Shown piece after piece: positions 35,116 through 45,537 of a DNA stretch of 64,000 bases. The notes under the pieces are model-generated. The model worked only from the letters and a program-made list of their open reading frames with translations, searched no databases and was not told where the DNA came from. The DNA comes from Zygaena filipendulae (lineage: Eukaryota; Arthropoda; Insecta; Lepidoptera; Zygaenidae): assembly GCA_907165275.2 (NCBI GenBank), contig OU015663.1, forward strand, positions 2,368,501 through 2,432,500. The letters run 5' to 3'. Every line of letters begins with the position of its first letter. Position 1 is the first letter of the stretch. The position numbers and the translations under genes are program-made.

Positions 35116-35676
35116 CGTATGCTATGCACAAACTACTTAGAGATACTACCGTAGGTATGCTAAGCTGCTTTTACAATGTTTCGACAACTACACTATACGG
35201 TACGGTGTTTAAAATGTTTAGATCTACCTACTTCAATTGATAATAATAAATAGACCAGTAAAATTAAAAAATCAAAAAAAAAACGGAACTAAGGAAATAT
35301 AGATTGCGAACTGTTGCGAAAATACCTATGTATTTGTAATGATAATAGAAGTTGATATGGAATATTGATGTAAGAAAAAAAATTGTTTAGGTATCTAGTT
35401 GTTGGAAAATATTACGCAACAATTACAATCACAATTGGCACAATCAAAATAAGCGTTAGTATAAAATTCAGCATAAAAATGATAAAAATACAAAGCAAAA
35501 AAAAACAAGCATAGGTAGGTAAGCGTAACGGTTTTATTTTAGTGAATAGGTAAGTACGTACCAGTTCGCTGTGTAGGTAGCATCGACACCGCCTCGTTCA
35601 CAATTAGGTTTTTCGCGCTGGGCTAGCTGCTAAAGCACTAAAATAAATACCTAGAACGAACCTGGAAGGACAATAA

Positions 35677-35694
35677 CCACGTTAAAGGGCGCCA
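35677..35694 (-). other. Primer-binding site candidate (tRNA-Lys-like)
   Basis: The minus strand reads TGGCGCCC, then TTT, then AACGTGG. Without the three T it would match the TGGCGCCCAACGTGG type complementary to the 3' end of insect tRNA-Lys. It starts about 58 bases beyond the end of the identical LTR core, which suggests that the true 5' LTR extends to about 35697. Confidence 0.45.
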
Positions 35695-35752
35695 CTGTCG
35701 CGCTTTGTTTTGAAGGAACGGTACGGAAGAAAAGGTCCGATGGATTGGCGAC

Positions 35753-36467
35753 TGATTATTTATTGCCTTCCCGGTCCGTTCCCGGTAGATAGGTACAAGT
35801 AGGTACAATTAGCGACACTGGCCTCAGCGGTAGGTGGAAGGTGGCTCGTAGATGGTGACGACGCTGGTGCCGCGGCGGCTGGTGTAGGCAGCGGCTGGGG
35901 TACGCCTGGAGTAGTCCCGGAGTAGGGCTGGTAGGTGCCTGGAATGCGCCGGGGTAGTCCGGGGGTAGGGCCCGGATCCCGCGGCTGGTAGGTGCCTGGG
36001 ACCTGGAGCGAGGGCTTCGGTTACCATCAGCAAGTCCGTAGCTGGCTGCCTTTCCACCCCGTGAGAACCAGCGGTCGCAAGGTAGTAGCGATAGTGCCTT
36101 AGTAGGAATTGCAGCCAGCCAGACTAGATTAAGTGAGAAGCAGCTTAGTAGTGTGAATGTGAATGAGAACTCACCCTAGAGGGTCATCCAGCACTAGCAC
36201 AGAAAAATAGTATGCGCGGTAGACTAACGGTCACAAGATCGTAGGTAGGTAGGTACCGTAGAATTAATTTAGACACCCGCGTGTAGCGCGGCGTGCGAGC
36301 TGCAGTCGTCTGTCCGTGCAGATTGAAATGATCGGCCGATGACGACCGGCGGCGCGGAAGCGCGGCGCGCGGAGGGATATTTGGAGATCCGTTCGCACAG
36401 GGTAGATTTAATTTATTTTATTTTATAGTTTTGTTACTATGTTGAGAACTGAGACTGCAACGTTACA
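35753..36467 (-). repeat. 5' LTR (715 bp identical core)
   Basis: Same sequence as 33730-34444 shifted by 2023 bases. TATA box-like site at 36419-36428 and AATAAA at 35759-35764. It drives transcription towards lower coordinates. Confidence 0.9.
35824..36057 (-). other. 77-codon LTR-internal open frame, copy 2
   Basis: Identical to the frame at 33801-34034 because it lies in the other LTR. In the 5' LTR this is the copy that would be transcribed as a leader sequence. Confidence 0.25.
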
Positions 36468-36542
36468 TCATGTGTAATTCCTTCTTCTGTCTCGTCACTC
36501 ATTACGTATTTTGAATGACAAGAAAGTCAAACATTTTATTAG

Positions 36543-36967
36543 CGCTTTTTAGGGTTCCGTACCCAAAGTGTAAAACGGACTACTAAGACTCCGCTGTCCG
36601 TCCATCCGTCCATCTGCAAGTATGTCACCAGGCTGTATCTCATTAACCGTAATAGTTAGACAGTTGAAATTTTCACAGATGCCGCTGTCTAAAAAACAGA
36701 ATAAAATAAATATTTAAGGGGGCTCCCATACAACAAACTTTAATTTTTTTCCATTTTTGCTCGAAATTGATAACGGCAACAGGTAGACGCTTGAAGTATT
36801 CACAGAATATTTAGTTATATATTTACTTTAAAAATGAATATTTTAATTAAAATAAAACAAATATTTAAGGGGGCTCCCATACAACAGAGATGATTTTGTT
36901 TGCCGTTTTTATAGATAATGGTACAGACCCCTTCGTGCGCGAGTGCGACTCGCACTTGGCCGGTTTT
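36543..36967 (+). repeat. Lepidopteran repeat AGGGTTCCGTACC...GGCCGGTTTTTTT
   Basis: Begins TTTTTAGGGTTCCGTACCCA, contains ACTAAGACTCCGCTGTCCGT and CACCAGGCTGTATCTCATTA, and ends GAGTGCGACTCGCACTTGGC then CGGTTTTTTT. I recognise both ends as those of a very common lepidopteran repeat. The GGGGGCTCCCATACAACA block occurs twice (about 36718 and 36868), so this copy has an internal duplication. Confidence 0.8.
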
Positions 36968-37587
36968 TTTGTATGTCCAACAGTAGGTGTAACATGTCAG
37001 AGAATTTAAGCGGGTGCGAGTGTTATTTTTAGAGGTTTTATATAATCTTTACAACTGAACTGTAAATAACAAAATATTTCGTCAAAAGCAAAAATTGCCG
37101 ATTTTACCGAACACAGCGAGCGTGAAGACTTAGGAATGCAATATTGTCTAGCAAATGTGTTGTGCAAAGACTAGCAAGCGGATTGTGGGTGGACATCGCA
37201 TCGCTCCTCCCCTTCCTCTGGGAAACGGGTTCGGTTTCAATGTACGAATGAATGAAGAGAAAGGAGTCTCGCCTCATCCTTGATGGAAAATTGCCACTGC
37301 AGAGAATGTTTTCTTTTATTGACTAGACATAATATTTTGTTCATCATCTCGCCTGATGGAAAGTAAAGATATGGACTAAGTTTTAGTTCACTCCAGTCGG
37401 GATGAAATCCAAATTATAGACTTGAGAAAACACCGACTACGAAGTGCAGACTGTAAAAGTGAGAAGGATGCAAGACTGTCTAGAGTCTAGATGTCCAAAT
37501 TAAACAAGGTAAACATATTTCTATGGCTGCATAGAAAATAATTCCATACGTTTCAAATACATACATTACACAATTGGGTATTCTCCA
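36968..37587. other. Non-coding DNA
   Basis: No recognised feature. Confidence 0.4.
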
Positions 37588-37910
37588 GGGTATGAAAATC
37601 AAAATTCTAATTAGTCCGTCTGTTAGAAAATAAAAAAATTACAGACACGTATTTTTTGGTTTTTCAAATTAATGAAAATAAACATAGACAAAGCGTATTA
37701 AAGTTTAGGGTGGGGGACTCGTGACGTCATTATTTAGTATAAGCCCCATAAAAACTGCACCGGGTTGTGACATTACGCGAAATTTCAACTTAATGTATCG
37801 TCGTTATTTTTTTATTACGTAAAAAAAGAAAAAATACATGTCCAATATTTTTTACTAATCTACACGACGGACTAAAAAAGGATTTTTGTCAAGTAGTTTC
37901 TCATACCTTT
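37588..37910 (+). mobile_element. Family B element, copy 2
   Basis: Left end GGGTATGAAAATCAAAATTC, subterminal ATTAGTCCGTCTGTTAG, and right subterminal ATCTACACGACGGACTAAAA ending in CTCATACCTTT. One TGACGTCA is intact at 37722-37729; the second site is degraded to GTGACATTACG. Confidence 0.85.
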
Positions 37911-38319
37911 GAGCGGGATATAAACAAATAGTCTCTAAGTGATGGAAAGGATGCCTGATTTTAGAGTTTTCGCTATAAAAAGCTTAAATAAAGCAAACAG
38001 ATAGCGGTTACTTTCACAATATTTTTATGTGGTAAAACATACCTTCGTGTTTACGACTTACGAGCAAGTCCGGAATAGGGAGGGGAGACCTTGTGCAGTT
38101 TACAAAGATTAAAACCACTGCAGCGTAAACACAAACATTTGTTATTGCGATTTGAAAGTTTTTACTTATATTTTTTTTTCATAATTTACCATTGTAAAAA
38201 AAGCGAAGACTTACGTCACACCGACCACCGCAACACTCAGAGGCATTGAAGAATTTACGAGTAAATAAACAGTTCGATTTTCAATGTTTCGTAATGGAAC
38301 CACTGAAGTTATAAAGAAC
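37911..38319. other. Non-coding DNA
   Basis: No recognised feature. Confidence 0.4.
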
Positions 38320-38498
38320 CTAAAACTGCCGCACTCAGAGACGTTTAAATTAAATTAATGTTAGTTGGAATTTAACTAAATTTAACTTAATTAGTGAAAT
38401 GCCAATCAACATTAACTTAATGAGCGTCTCTGCATGCGGCAGTTTTGTTTTTAAAATCTTTAAAACTAAGTAAACGTAAAACGACTCTGAGTGCGGCT
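38320..38498. mobile_element. Family C MITE, left end deleted
   Basis: Retains AAACTGCCGCACTCAGAGAC, the centre AATTAGTGAAATGCCAATCA, and the right arm to GACTCTGAGTGCGGC at 38497. The outer left arm is missing compared with 30195-30427. Confidence 0.8.
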
Positions 38499-39488
38499 GT
38501 AAGTGAGCCGTGGTCAAACCAACTGTAGTATGCATTGGTAGTATAGCGACTATAACTTGAAACGTAATTTTCCCCCGAAAAACTTGTAAGCAATCAATTT
38601 CTTACTCCATAACTTACCTACCCTTCAATGTGATTAGAATTTGAATCAGTGAATTTTGATAAGTAAAAAAGCACACCTCTCCTCTGGTGTGAGTAAAATT
38701 CTATTTACGATTTAAAAGCTGTAGCGGTTTACATTCCGATCACGTAAAGTGATTACATTATTGCGCACCCTACTCTCCCTTTTGACGTAATTGATTTATA
38801 CCTAAATGGAAAACGGCTAAATCCAAAAACACATTTGAGAGACAGCGTCTATTTATAGAAAGGAGAACAAAATGATTGCGTCACTTCTCGTTTTGGCTTT
38901 GATTTAGTAGGCATATTATGATTTACCCAGTTTTTTATGACCAGTTTTTTAATCGAATAGAGAAAAATAAAAAAATAAACTAATTTTCTACTGTTCAAAA
39001 TATGTACATAATATACAGTACATGTTATAATATTTTGTTTTCCAATCATTGAAGATTCTACAAAAATTTGATTAAAAAAAATACACGTAAGCATGAATGT
39101 ATGCACATTACTATTATTAAAACAATATAGATGATTCATTGTATTAATTCATTCGTGAAAAAAAAATCTAATCAGGTTTAAGTTCAGCGGCAGCAAAGAC
39201 TTAAGACGTAACGGTCCTTTTTCGAATAAAAAAATAAAAATCAATCACTCTTGTATGATTGAAATTGAAAACTCGTAAACGATATGTCACGTGGGTAAGC
39301 ACAAAAGAAGTTGTATATGGCCATAGTGAGGTTTTGGAATGTCTGAGCCCTTACCAAGGTCGCATAACTACGCGTAGTCATTCGTGCCGATACGGCGTGC
39401 ACGATAAATATTGAGGCAGTGTTGTTTCGATATGGGAACTGCATACAAATTTGTGTGATCATATTGTATTTCTTTTATGATATCCTGG
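38499..39488. other. Non-coding DNA
   Basis: The antisense frame at 38849-39139 (96 codons) is Lys/Phe/Ile-rich, as expected of AT-rich non-coding DNA, with no motif. No repeat recognised. Confidence 0.45.
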
Positions 39489-39623
39489 GGGGCTAAGATG
39501 CGCAACGCGATAAAATTTTATCGAGCCATTATATCGATACTCTTCGACATATTGTATGGTTTTGTCGATGAGAATCGATAAAGTGGCTCGATATAATTTT
39601 ATCGTGTTGCGCATCTTAGCCCC
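39489..39623. mobile_element. Hairpin MITE, GGGGCTAAGATGCGCAAC ends
   Basis: 135 bp with ~40 bp inverted arms: GGGGCTAAGATGCGCAACGC and ATAAAATTTTATCGAGCCA on the left pair with TGGCTCGATATAATTTTATC and GTGTTGCGCATCTTAGCCCC on the right. The loop is about 55 bases. No ORF. A single copy here. Confidence 0.8.
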
Positions 39624-39656
39624 GCTTGTCGACCCGAGGATTTGCTCTACAGGCGA

Positions 39657-39732
39657 TCAACCCGGCTTAAATCCGATAAAAGCCCGTAATCGCCCAGGCT
39701 TTTATCGGGTTGGAACCCGCTGCTTGGGTTGA
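39657..39732. repeat. Second hairpin, TCAACCC...GGGTTGA
   Basis: Only 33 bases after the previous hairpin. TCAACCC (39657-39663) pairs with GGGTTGA (39726-39732), and the inner CCGATAAAAGCC pairs with GGCTTTTATCGG. The stem is interrupted and about 76 nt in total. Confidence 0.7.
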
Positions 39733-40192
39733 TGGCCCATCTAGAATTAAAGGTTTGGTTCTTTTTCTTCAGTTTGAGATCCACTGCACGGCGCTATACA
39801 CTCTTGAATAAAGTATTTAATTTAAATGTAACGTGAAAAGAACGCGCAATGAGCTGCATTATGGACCTAAAATCCGTGTAATAAGAGCCCTTTACGAATA
39901 AAGTTGATTTCATTTCAAGTGTGTAGAAAAATAAGTAGTGCATTTAAAATGCTCTTTCATATTTCTTAAACATAAAAATAGATTTAAGAGAGTTAAATTC
40001 GGTAGATTCAGCTCAAAATTTGCGTTATTTGTCCCAGCACTCCTTATTAAGTAAATGCGCGCACAAGTTTGACGTACGTACGTACCTACAACCAACATGA
40101 GTTGGTCAGGCAAAGTTTATATCAATATGCTGCCGGATGGGTATGAGCCGTGCTCTCGTACTTTTTGGCAGAAAGGACCGTCCATCAATAGG

Positions 40193-40345
40193 CGCGTCCA
40201 CACTGAACGAGCAGCCTCGGCCGAGGCGCGCCTCGCACGGCAACGCCCCGATGCGCAGTCGGTGTGGACGTGCCTCGGCCGAGGCAGAGCATGCGCTTGC
40301 CTCGGGCGCGAAGCCAAGCACGGCGGATCGGCCGACGTCTCCTTT
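40193..40345. mobile_element. GC-rich inverted-repeat block
   Basis: CGTCCACAC (40195-40203) is inverted at 40262-40270 (GTGTGGACG). The perfect palindrome GCCTCGGCCGAGGC occurs twice, at 40214-40227 and 40272-40285. The composition differs sharply from its flanks. Short frames in all phases are caused by the GC content. It is joined directly to a family C right arm. Confidence 0.6.
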
Positions 40346-40350
40346 TAATT

Positions 40351-40420
40351 GCGCAGTTTTGTTTTTAAAATCTTTACTTAAAATTAAGTCATCATTAAAA
40401 CGACTCTGAGTGCGGCCGTA
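40351..40420 (+). mobile_element. Family C right-arm fragment
   Basis: GCGCAGTTTTGTTTTTAAAA, TCTTTACTTAAAATTAAGTC, ATCATTAAAACGACTCTGAG and TGCGGC match the right arm at 30360-30427. The left half has been replaced by the GC-rich block. Confidence 0.75.
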
Positions 40421-41613
40421 TGACTCTATGACATGTCCGATGCACTACAATAACGCGAGTTTTTTCATTATACGCGTACGTATAAAAACTACAAGACTCG
40501 GAGCCCATCACTCTTGTCTACCTGATGTTATTAATGAATACCAAATATGAGATAATTAATTAATACATTAGTTATATACATTTAATATATTATGTACGCA
40601 TGGTCTGAGAAATTCTATTGTGATGTAAGTATACATATACTGATATACAGCGAAACAATGCCGTCTGCCTTACTATATTCGCAGTTACCTACTAACATAT
40701 TAATATTATTGTATGTACGAGTATGTTTTACAGATGTTACGAGTACTCCATAAGACGTGCTCTAAATTCATTAACAATACAATAGATACATAATATACAT
40801 AATTATATATATATAATATATTATGTTATTAATAGCCAAGATTCCTCATATTTTTCCTATTTGTATTGAATAGTAGATACGTAGGTATATATTATTTGTT
40901 TGGTCTACTATTTAACTCACTTACTAGCGTCGGCCTAGTAAGGAGATAGACCTAGAAGTGATGATTTTTATAATTATACTATATCGTAATTTTCTTTGTA
41001 TATCCAACGATATCCTCAATGTTGGATTCGATTTAGAGATTTTAAGAAAACAAAAGAAAAATAAGGTATTTTTCTCCTTATGTTTATCAATTTACTTTTA
41101 CATCGTAAGTGATACTTTAAGTAGTCACGGTTTATATGTATCTAGATAAATCTACTCATAAGAATCTCAGAGAACGGTCTAAATTTCACGTATGTAGTCT
41201 GAAAATAAACGAATTGAATTGAATTGATAAATTCGTGAGAAGCGGGTTACGAAAACGATATTTGGTATCATATATGTACATAAATTTCGTAATACTTACC
41301 GGTACCTCGCAATCAAAGTGGGATCAAAGCTCGCCCCATCAGACTATTTATGATACGGGCCTTTGATACAAATTTGTCATCAGACGCCGCGTATAATTTA
41401 TCGCTTCAGATGAGAGGGGGGTGCTTCGCAGACGGGGGGTTTCATGGTGAATTAACGGACATCCGGACGTAGGTATGCATGTAGTAAGCAACTTGTGTTT
41501 ATCCATTTCAAAACAATGTGTCACCCTCCGCATTAGGATAACGTGAAAAAGTTGAATACTTCCCTTACACAAAATTGGCTTCCCCGCGTTCCCAAAGAAG
41601 TTATACTTACTCC
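40421..41613. other. AT-rich non-coding DNA
   Basis: AATTATATATATATAATATA-type sequence near 40800, and a GAATTGAATTGAATTG tail-like repeat at about 41212-41227 that may be a retroelement end. No ORF of note. Confidence 0.45.
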
Positions 41614-42362
41614 CAGTGGCGAAGGGTGAAATATTGAGAGAGGCAACCCGGAAATCTATTTGGTACCTACTATAAATACGTAATTTCAACTATCTACTTA
41701 CCGCAAATACCTAATTTCAACGTACGTCTGCGTAACTGCTTTCACTATCATTACACACAACAAACAAAAAAAACCAATTATAATACTAATCACTAATCAC
41801 TATTTAATACCAAGTAATATATTCTAACACGTGACACTAACTAATAAATTCAAATACCTATAAATTTTCAACTTTTTTCATCATAAATTCAAGTTGTCTG
41901 TCAACAGTCAACACAGAATGTCCGCTTTCGAATTTCTAGGACCAATAAGGATATTTGATGAGACAGTAATAGAAAATGCGTGCGCGTGAGCAAGACGGAG
42001 GGAGTAACTCGATTTGCAGCGGCTTGCCATAGTAGCTACTTTAGCCGGCTGCCTGCGACCTTGATGTGACGTCACGGCATTATTTTGTATGGAAGTTTAA
42101 CTGCCAAAAAGCCGATCGCGCCACCGGCTTATTTTATAACAATTTGTTGTTGAAGAGCAAATTTGTTGATAGTTTAGGCGTTTTGTAATATTTTCTACTC
42201 AGTAGAGATAATTTTTGTAATATTTCAGTAGATTCTACTGAAATCCTTCCTACAAAAATTACTAATTGTGCTATTTATAAATTACGGCAGAGAGAGTGAT
42301 TGTGTTCCCAACTTCTGAAGGGAAGCCGGTGGGAATCGGCTTATATGGTACCTTCGCCACTG
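41614..42362. mobile_element. Non-autonomous hAT transposon with intact target-site duplication
   Basis: The ends CAGTGGCGAAGG (41614-41625) and CCTTCGCCACTG (42351-42362) are perfect 12 bp inverted repeats of the CAGTGGCG type seen in hAT elements. The flanking octamer CTTACTCC is present on both sides (41606-41613 and 42363-42370), the 8 bp duplication made by hAT transposases. The 749 bp body has no transposase but contains GTGACGTCAC near 42068 and a TTTCAGTAGATTCTACTGAAA palindrome (20 of its bases are at 42225-42244). Movement would need a transposase supplied elsewhere. Confidence 0.9.
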
Positions 42363-42370
42363 CTTACTCC

Positions 42371-43041
42371 AAAAGAATACATAGAAAAATTAGTGTTTCT
42401 TTTAAAGTGAAAACTTGTTTAGCATCGTTGTGATTTGGAAATCGATAAAACGAGAAAGCATCTATAGGATATAATTGAAATTGAAAAAAAAAATAGTATA
42501 ATATTAATATCTAAAGATATAAAGAAGGTTTCACTTCTGCCTTGTGGTTGAAGCATGAATTTACCACATAAATTATGCTTTACAATGAAATTCTCTCCTC
42601 TGTTGGGTTAGAATTCCTTTAGTTCTATACAGGATGGAAACGTGTTCAAAGTGTGTCCAGAAGATTATTTCGTCTACTTTAAAAAGATATTGCAAAATTT
42701 TAAAGTGATTTTAAATGTACCTAACTACTTCATTTAAAGCAAAAACAAAATGAAAAACATTTAAAAAAATATATTGGTGTGTTCAGAATTAGCACTTCTG
42801 CGGTTCTCACTACAAAAACTAAGAACTTACTATAAAGCCACCAATTTCAAATCACAGCACTATAGTGAGTCCCAAGTGTAACGATTTCTAACATTGAAAG
42901 TTAATTGGGAATTAGATGTAGTCCCGCTCGAATTGGAATTTAGATTATTTGGTACGTATTTAGGGGTTTTATAAGGTTGGCACTTATTTTTGACACTTGT
43001 ACGAAATGATTGCACGATTATTGTGTTCAATATAAATAAAT
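42371..43041. other. Non-coding DNA
   Basis: No recognised feature. Confidence 0.4.
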
Positions 43042-43202
43042 ACTAGCTGTCCCCCGCGATTTCATCCGCGGTAATTTCGGAGTTCCCGCGGTAATTCCGG
43101 GGTAAAAACTATCCTATCTTTTAAGTTTTACAAAATTGTATCAAAATCCGTTCAGTAGTTTCGGAGACAAACAACGTGACACGTTATTTATATATATTAA
43201 GA
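43042..43202 (+). repeat. Family A repeat, TATATATTAAGAT-ended subfamily
   Basis: ACTAGCTGTCCCCCGCGATT through CGGAGTTCCCGCGGTAATTC to TTATTTATATATATTAAGAT. The centre is shortened (ATCCGTTCAGTAGTTTCGGA). Confidence 0.8.
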
Positions 43203-43582
43203 TATTATGATCATCATTATAAAGATGATCAATAGAGATTATGATATGATATGATTATGATTAACTACCAAATGGGTAGTGTCAAAATCTCTAGTTCGTA
43301 TTGAATTAAGTATTTAGTACTTTTCACAGAGAAGATTTCTCAATTATTCTTGCGAATTGCCATCGCAGACACAATCGCGTCGTATTAGTTCACAAAGTAA
43401 GCTAAAAAAAAAAATACTTTTTTGATTCAAACTTTTTAAATTTGTCAACCCTGCACTAATGGCGCGTTATGAATGTAGTGTTTAAGGCTTTTACGTAAAC
43501 CATGACATGAATACACCTAAAATTCACGTGTATTTATAACTTATTTCAATGCAATTTGTACTAGCTGAACGAACGATCGAAT
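43203..43582. other. Non-coding DNA
   Basis: TGATCATCATTATAAAGATGATCA forms a small imperfect hairpin near 43208-43231 (first 20 bases start at 43208). Nothing else. Confidence 0.4.
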
Positions 43583-44196
43583 AATAGTACATTGTTATCC
43601 AAGGGGTGAAAGTAACTCATTTAGTGCCGAGACGGGGTTTGGCGCCCGAGCGTAGCGAGGGCGCCAATAGTTCGAGGCACTAAATAAGTTACTTTCTCCC
43701 GAGGGTAACACTGTGCTTTTCATTACGAATGCAAGGAAAGTCAAAATAAAAATAGGAATTAGCTAAAGAAAAAATGAGTGAAGATCGGATAGTCGCTTGA
43801 CACTTTCCCACCTATTTCTTTTTCTTTGGCCGGCTAGCTATTCAGCCAGTATTTTTTATTTACATTGTGGCGACCTAAAAAAAAATATTTTCTTTAATTA
43901 TTAAGTATTAATTAAAGAAAATAAAAAATATAAATAGGAATTAGCTTAAGAAAAAGTGAGTGAATTTTATTTTAATTAATACCTACTTAAACTTTACGTT
44001 ATTTCAATTTTACATCGCGCTGGCTGTATAGAAAGTTGAAACATGGTTCAATAGAAATGTGAAAATAGACCTAGTTTTTTTTTAATAATTTGACAGTTGT
44101 CAGTTGAAAGCGATTCTCCCTAGGGCTGAAAAGGGCTACTTTCAACCCGCTTCTCAGGCAACTTCAGACCTACTTTCCGAGCATGAGTAATGAAAA
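43583..44196 (+). mobile_element. Family E dispersed repeat, copy 2
   Basis: Nearly identical to 24280-24866 in the same orientation, but about 27 bases longer. The extra segment lies in the loop of the leading hairpin and is itself a hairpin: GGCGCCC, a short GAGCGTAGCGA loop, then GGGCGCC. Either copy 1 lost this inner hairpin or copy 2 gained it. Confidence 0.85.
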
Positions 44197-44414
44197 ATAA
44201 ATTATACAGTCGAGTCGTCGTTCCGAGTTAGCTTGCTTGGAGTGCGACACATGATAAAATAGTTGTGATCGCAATTTTTTAGCTTAGAAACTAACCGTCT
44301 TGTAACTTCTACGAAAATATCGGTACTGTATTGATTTTGTAAATGACAAATATTAATCAAAGAGGCATGGCAACGAGTCGTTTCCAAAGTTTCGATGTCG
44401 GCATTCGTTTTATT

Positions 44415-44645
44415 CACTAGCTTTTTGCCAGTGGCTTCGCTCGCGTTTATGTAGATTTTGTTAATCACTTTTCAATTCCCAAGAGACAGTACTTTTTACT
44501 GGTTGAAACGTACCTTTATAATGTTCTTTTCTGTATCCCTAACAACGCGAATGCGGTATTTCATGATGACCGGTTGATTAGTTAAGACGTGAAAGCGTAA
44601 CAAACTAATAAACAAAAAAACTCACTTTCGCATTTATAAAGATTA
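44415..44645 (+). repeat. Family A-related repeat, diverged head
   Basis: CACTAGCTTTTTGCCAGTGG and CTTCGCTCGCG replace the usual CCGCGG head. The tail (TATTTCATGATGACCGGTTG, AAGACGTGAAAGCGTAACAA, CTCACTTTCGCATTTATAAA) is typical family A. Confidence 0.75.
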
Positions 44646-44769
44646 CAACCGTATAATAGTATCACATATAGTCGGGCGTATTGTGGCCTCAATTTTTTTT
44701 CGTAAGTTCTTAATTCTTATAGTAGCTATCCTATGTTTATGTATGTTGTACAATAAAGTTATTTCATTT

Positions 44770-44890
44770 AATTTATTATTTATTTATTTATTTATTGCAC
44801 ACCCATTAAGTAACATAAGGTGTTGAGGTAGTTAGTAAACAGTTCTTTATGGACTCTGTTTATAGGGCACAGCACAAAATAATTCAAATT
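44770..44890 (-). mobile_element. 3' end of a retroelement with an AATAAATAAATA tail, copy 2
   Basis: Reverse complement of about 7210-7310: TTTATTTATTTATTGCACA, CCATTAAGTAACATAAGGTG, AACAGTTCTTTATGGACTCT and GTTTATAGG. Only the last ~110 bases are present, so the copy is strongly 5'-truncated. Confidence 0.7.
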
Positions 44891-45463
44891 CGGAGAAAAT
44901 ACTCCACTACAAAGAAAAATATGCACCAATACTAGAGAAAAACTAAATAGAAAGAAAATTATTTAAAATCTGATAAAGAATTTACAGAATCGTTTCATTA
45001 GTTCCAAAGATGACCCCATGCATCGAAACTTTAAAACTTAACTCTTTATAATTATAGTATCAATTTACTGTAATGTTTTTTTTAAATAATTTGTCCTGTT
45101 ATGTTACACTGTGATGAACTGTGAACTAGTGTTTGATCCGACACGCCTCGCATCTGTCTGCTGTCAGTGTCACACGTTGGTAGGGCGAGGGTGGGGGCGG
45201 GCGGGCGGCACGAGGGCGGCACTCGCCAAGATTAATGTGCGGTCTCATAATTCGATACTAGTCGACGGTGACTCATGGGGATTTGTGTGGCAGCGCGTTC
45301 GGAGATTCCATATTCGGTCTTTTAACTGACTTTAAAAAAAGTTTCGCCACCTATACTTGTAGCACATGATGCGGTATACATATACATACCTACTGTATAT
45401 GTATAATAATAGGAAACTATTGACCATGTGTTCATCACAAAAATGCTTGTATAAACTGTAGGA
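44891..45463. other. Non-coding DNA with a GC-rich patch
   Basis: At 45178-45225 a G-rich stretch (GGGCGAGGGTGGGGGCGGGC) in a CpG-richer ~200 bp could be an Sp1-type regulatory site or part of a non-coding exon. The 72-codon frame at 45111-45329 has no domain. Confidence 0.35.
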
Positions 45464-45537
45464 GGAGCACGAATTTTTTCGCTGTCGTCTTTCGATATCG
45501 TCGTAATGTCAGGAAAGACGATGGCGATTCGTGCTCA
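45464..45537. repeat. 74 bp imperfect hairpin
   Basis: GAGCACGAAT (45464-45473) pairs with ATTCGTGCTC (45528-45537), and CGC plus TCGTCTTTC pair with GAAAGACGA plus GCG. The stem has a small U-rich bulge and two mismatches, with a ~19 nt loop. The size resembles an animal pre-miRNA, but a tiny MITE remnant is equally possible. I see no second copy. Confidence 0.55.

Larger units (their letters stand above)
33675..36467 (-). mobile_element. Young non-autonomous LTR retrotransposon
   Basis: Two direct repeats of 715 bp (33730-34444 and 35753-36467) appear identical by eye apart from the outermost bases and keep a constant offset of 2023 bases, so they have no indels. On the minus strand the LTRs begin TGTAACGTTGCAG. 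A polypurine tract (CGGAGGGGGTAC) lies just upstream of the 3' LTR and a TGGCGCCC primer-binding candidate lies downstream of the 5' LTR, which together fix the minus orientation. The internal ~1.25-1.3 kb has no gag, protease, reverse transcriptase or integrase, so it must move in trans (TRIM/LARD-like). Near-zero LTR divergence indicates recent insertion. No matching target-site duplication was found at the outer ends. Confidence 0.85.

Noticed and set aside
33801..36057. Duplicated host gene encoding a 77-residue protein
   Set aside because: The two copies lie inside the paired LTRs and are duplicated because the LTR is.
40106..40409. Overlapping 66-90 codon frames on both strands
   Set aside because: All arise from one GC-rich palindromic block in which stop codons are rare in every phase.
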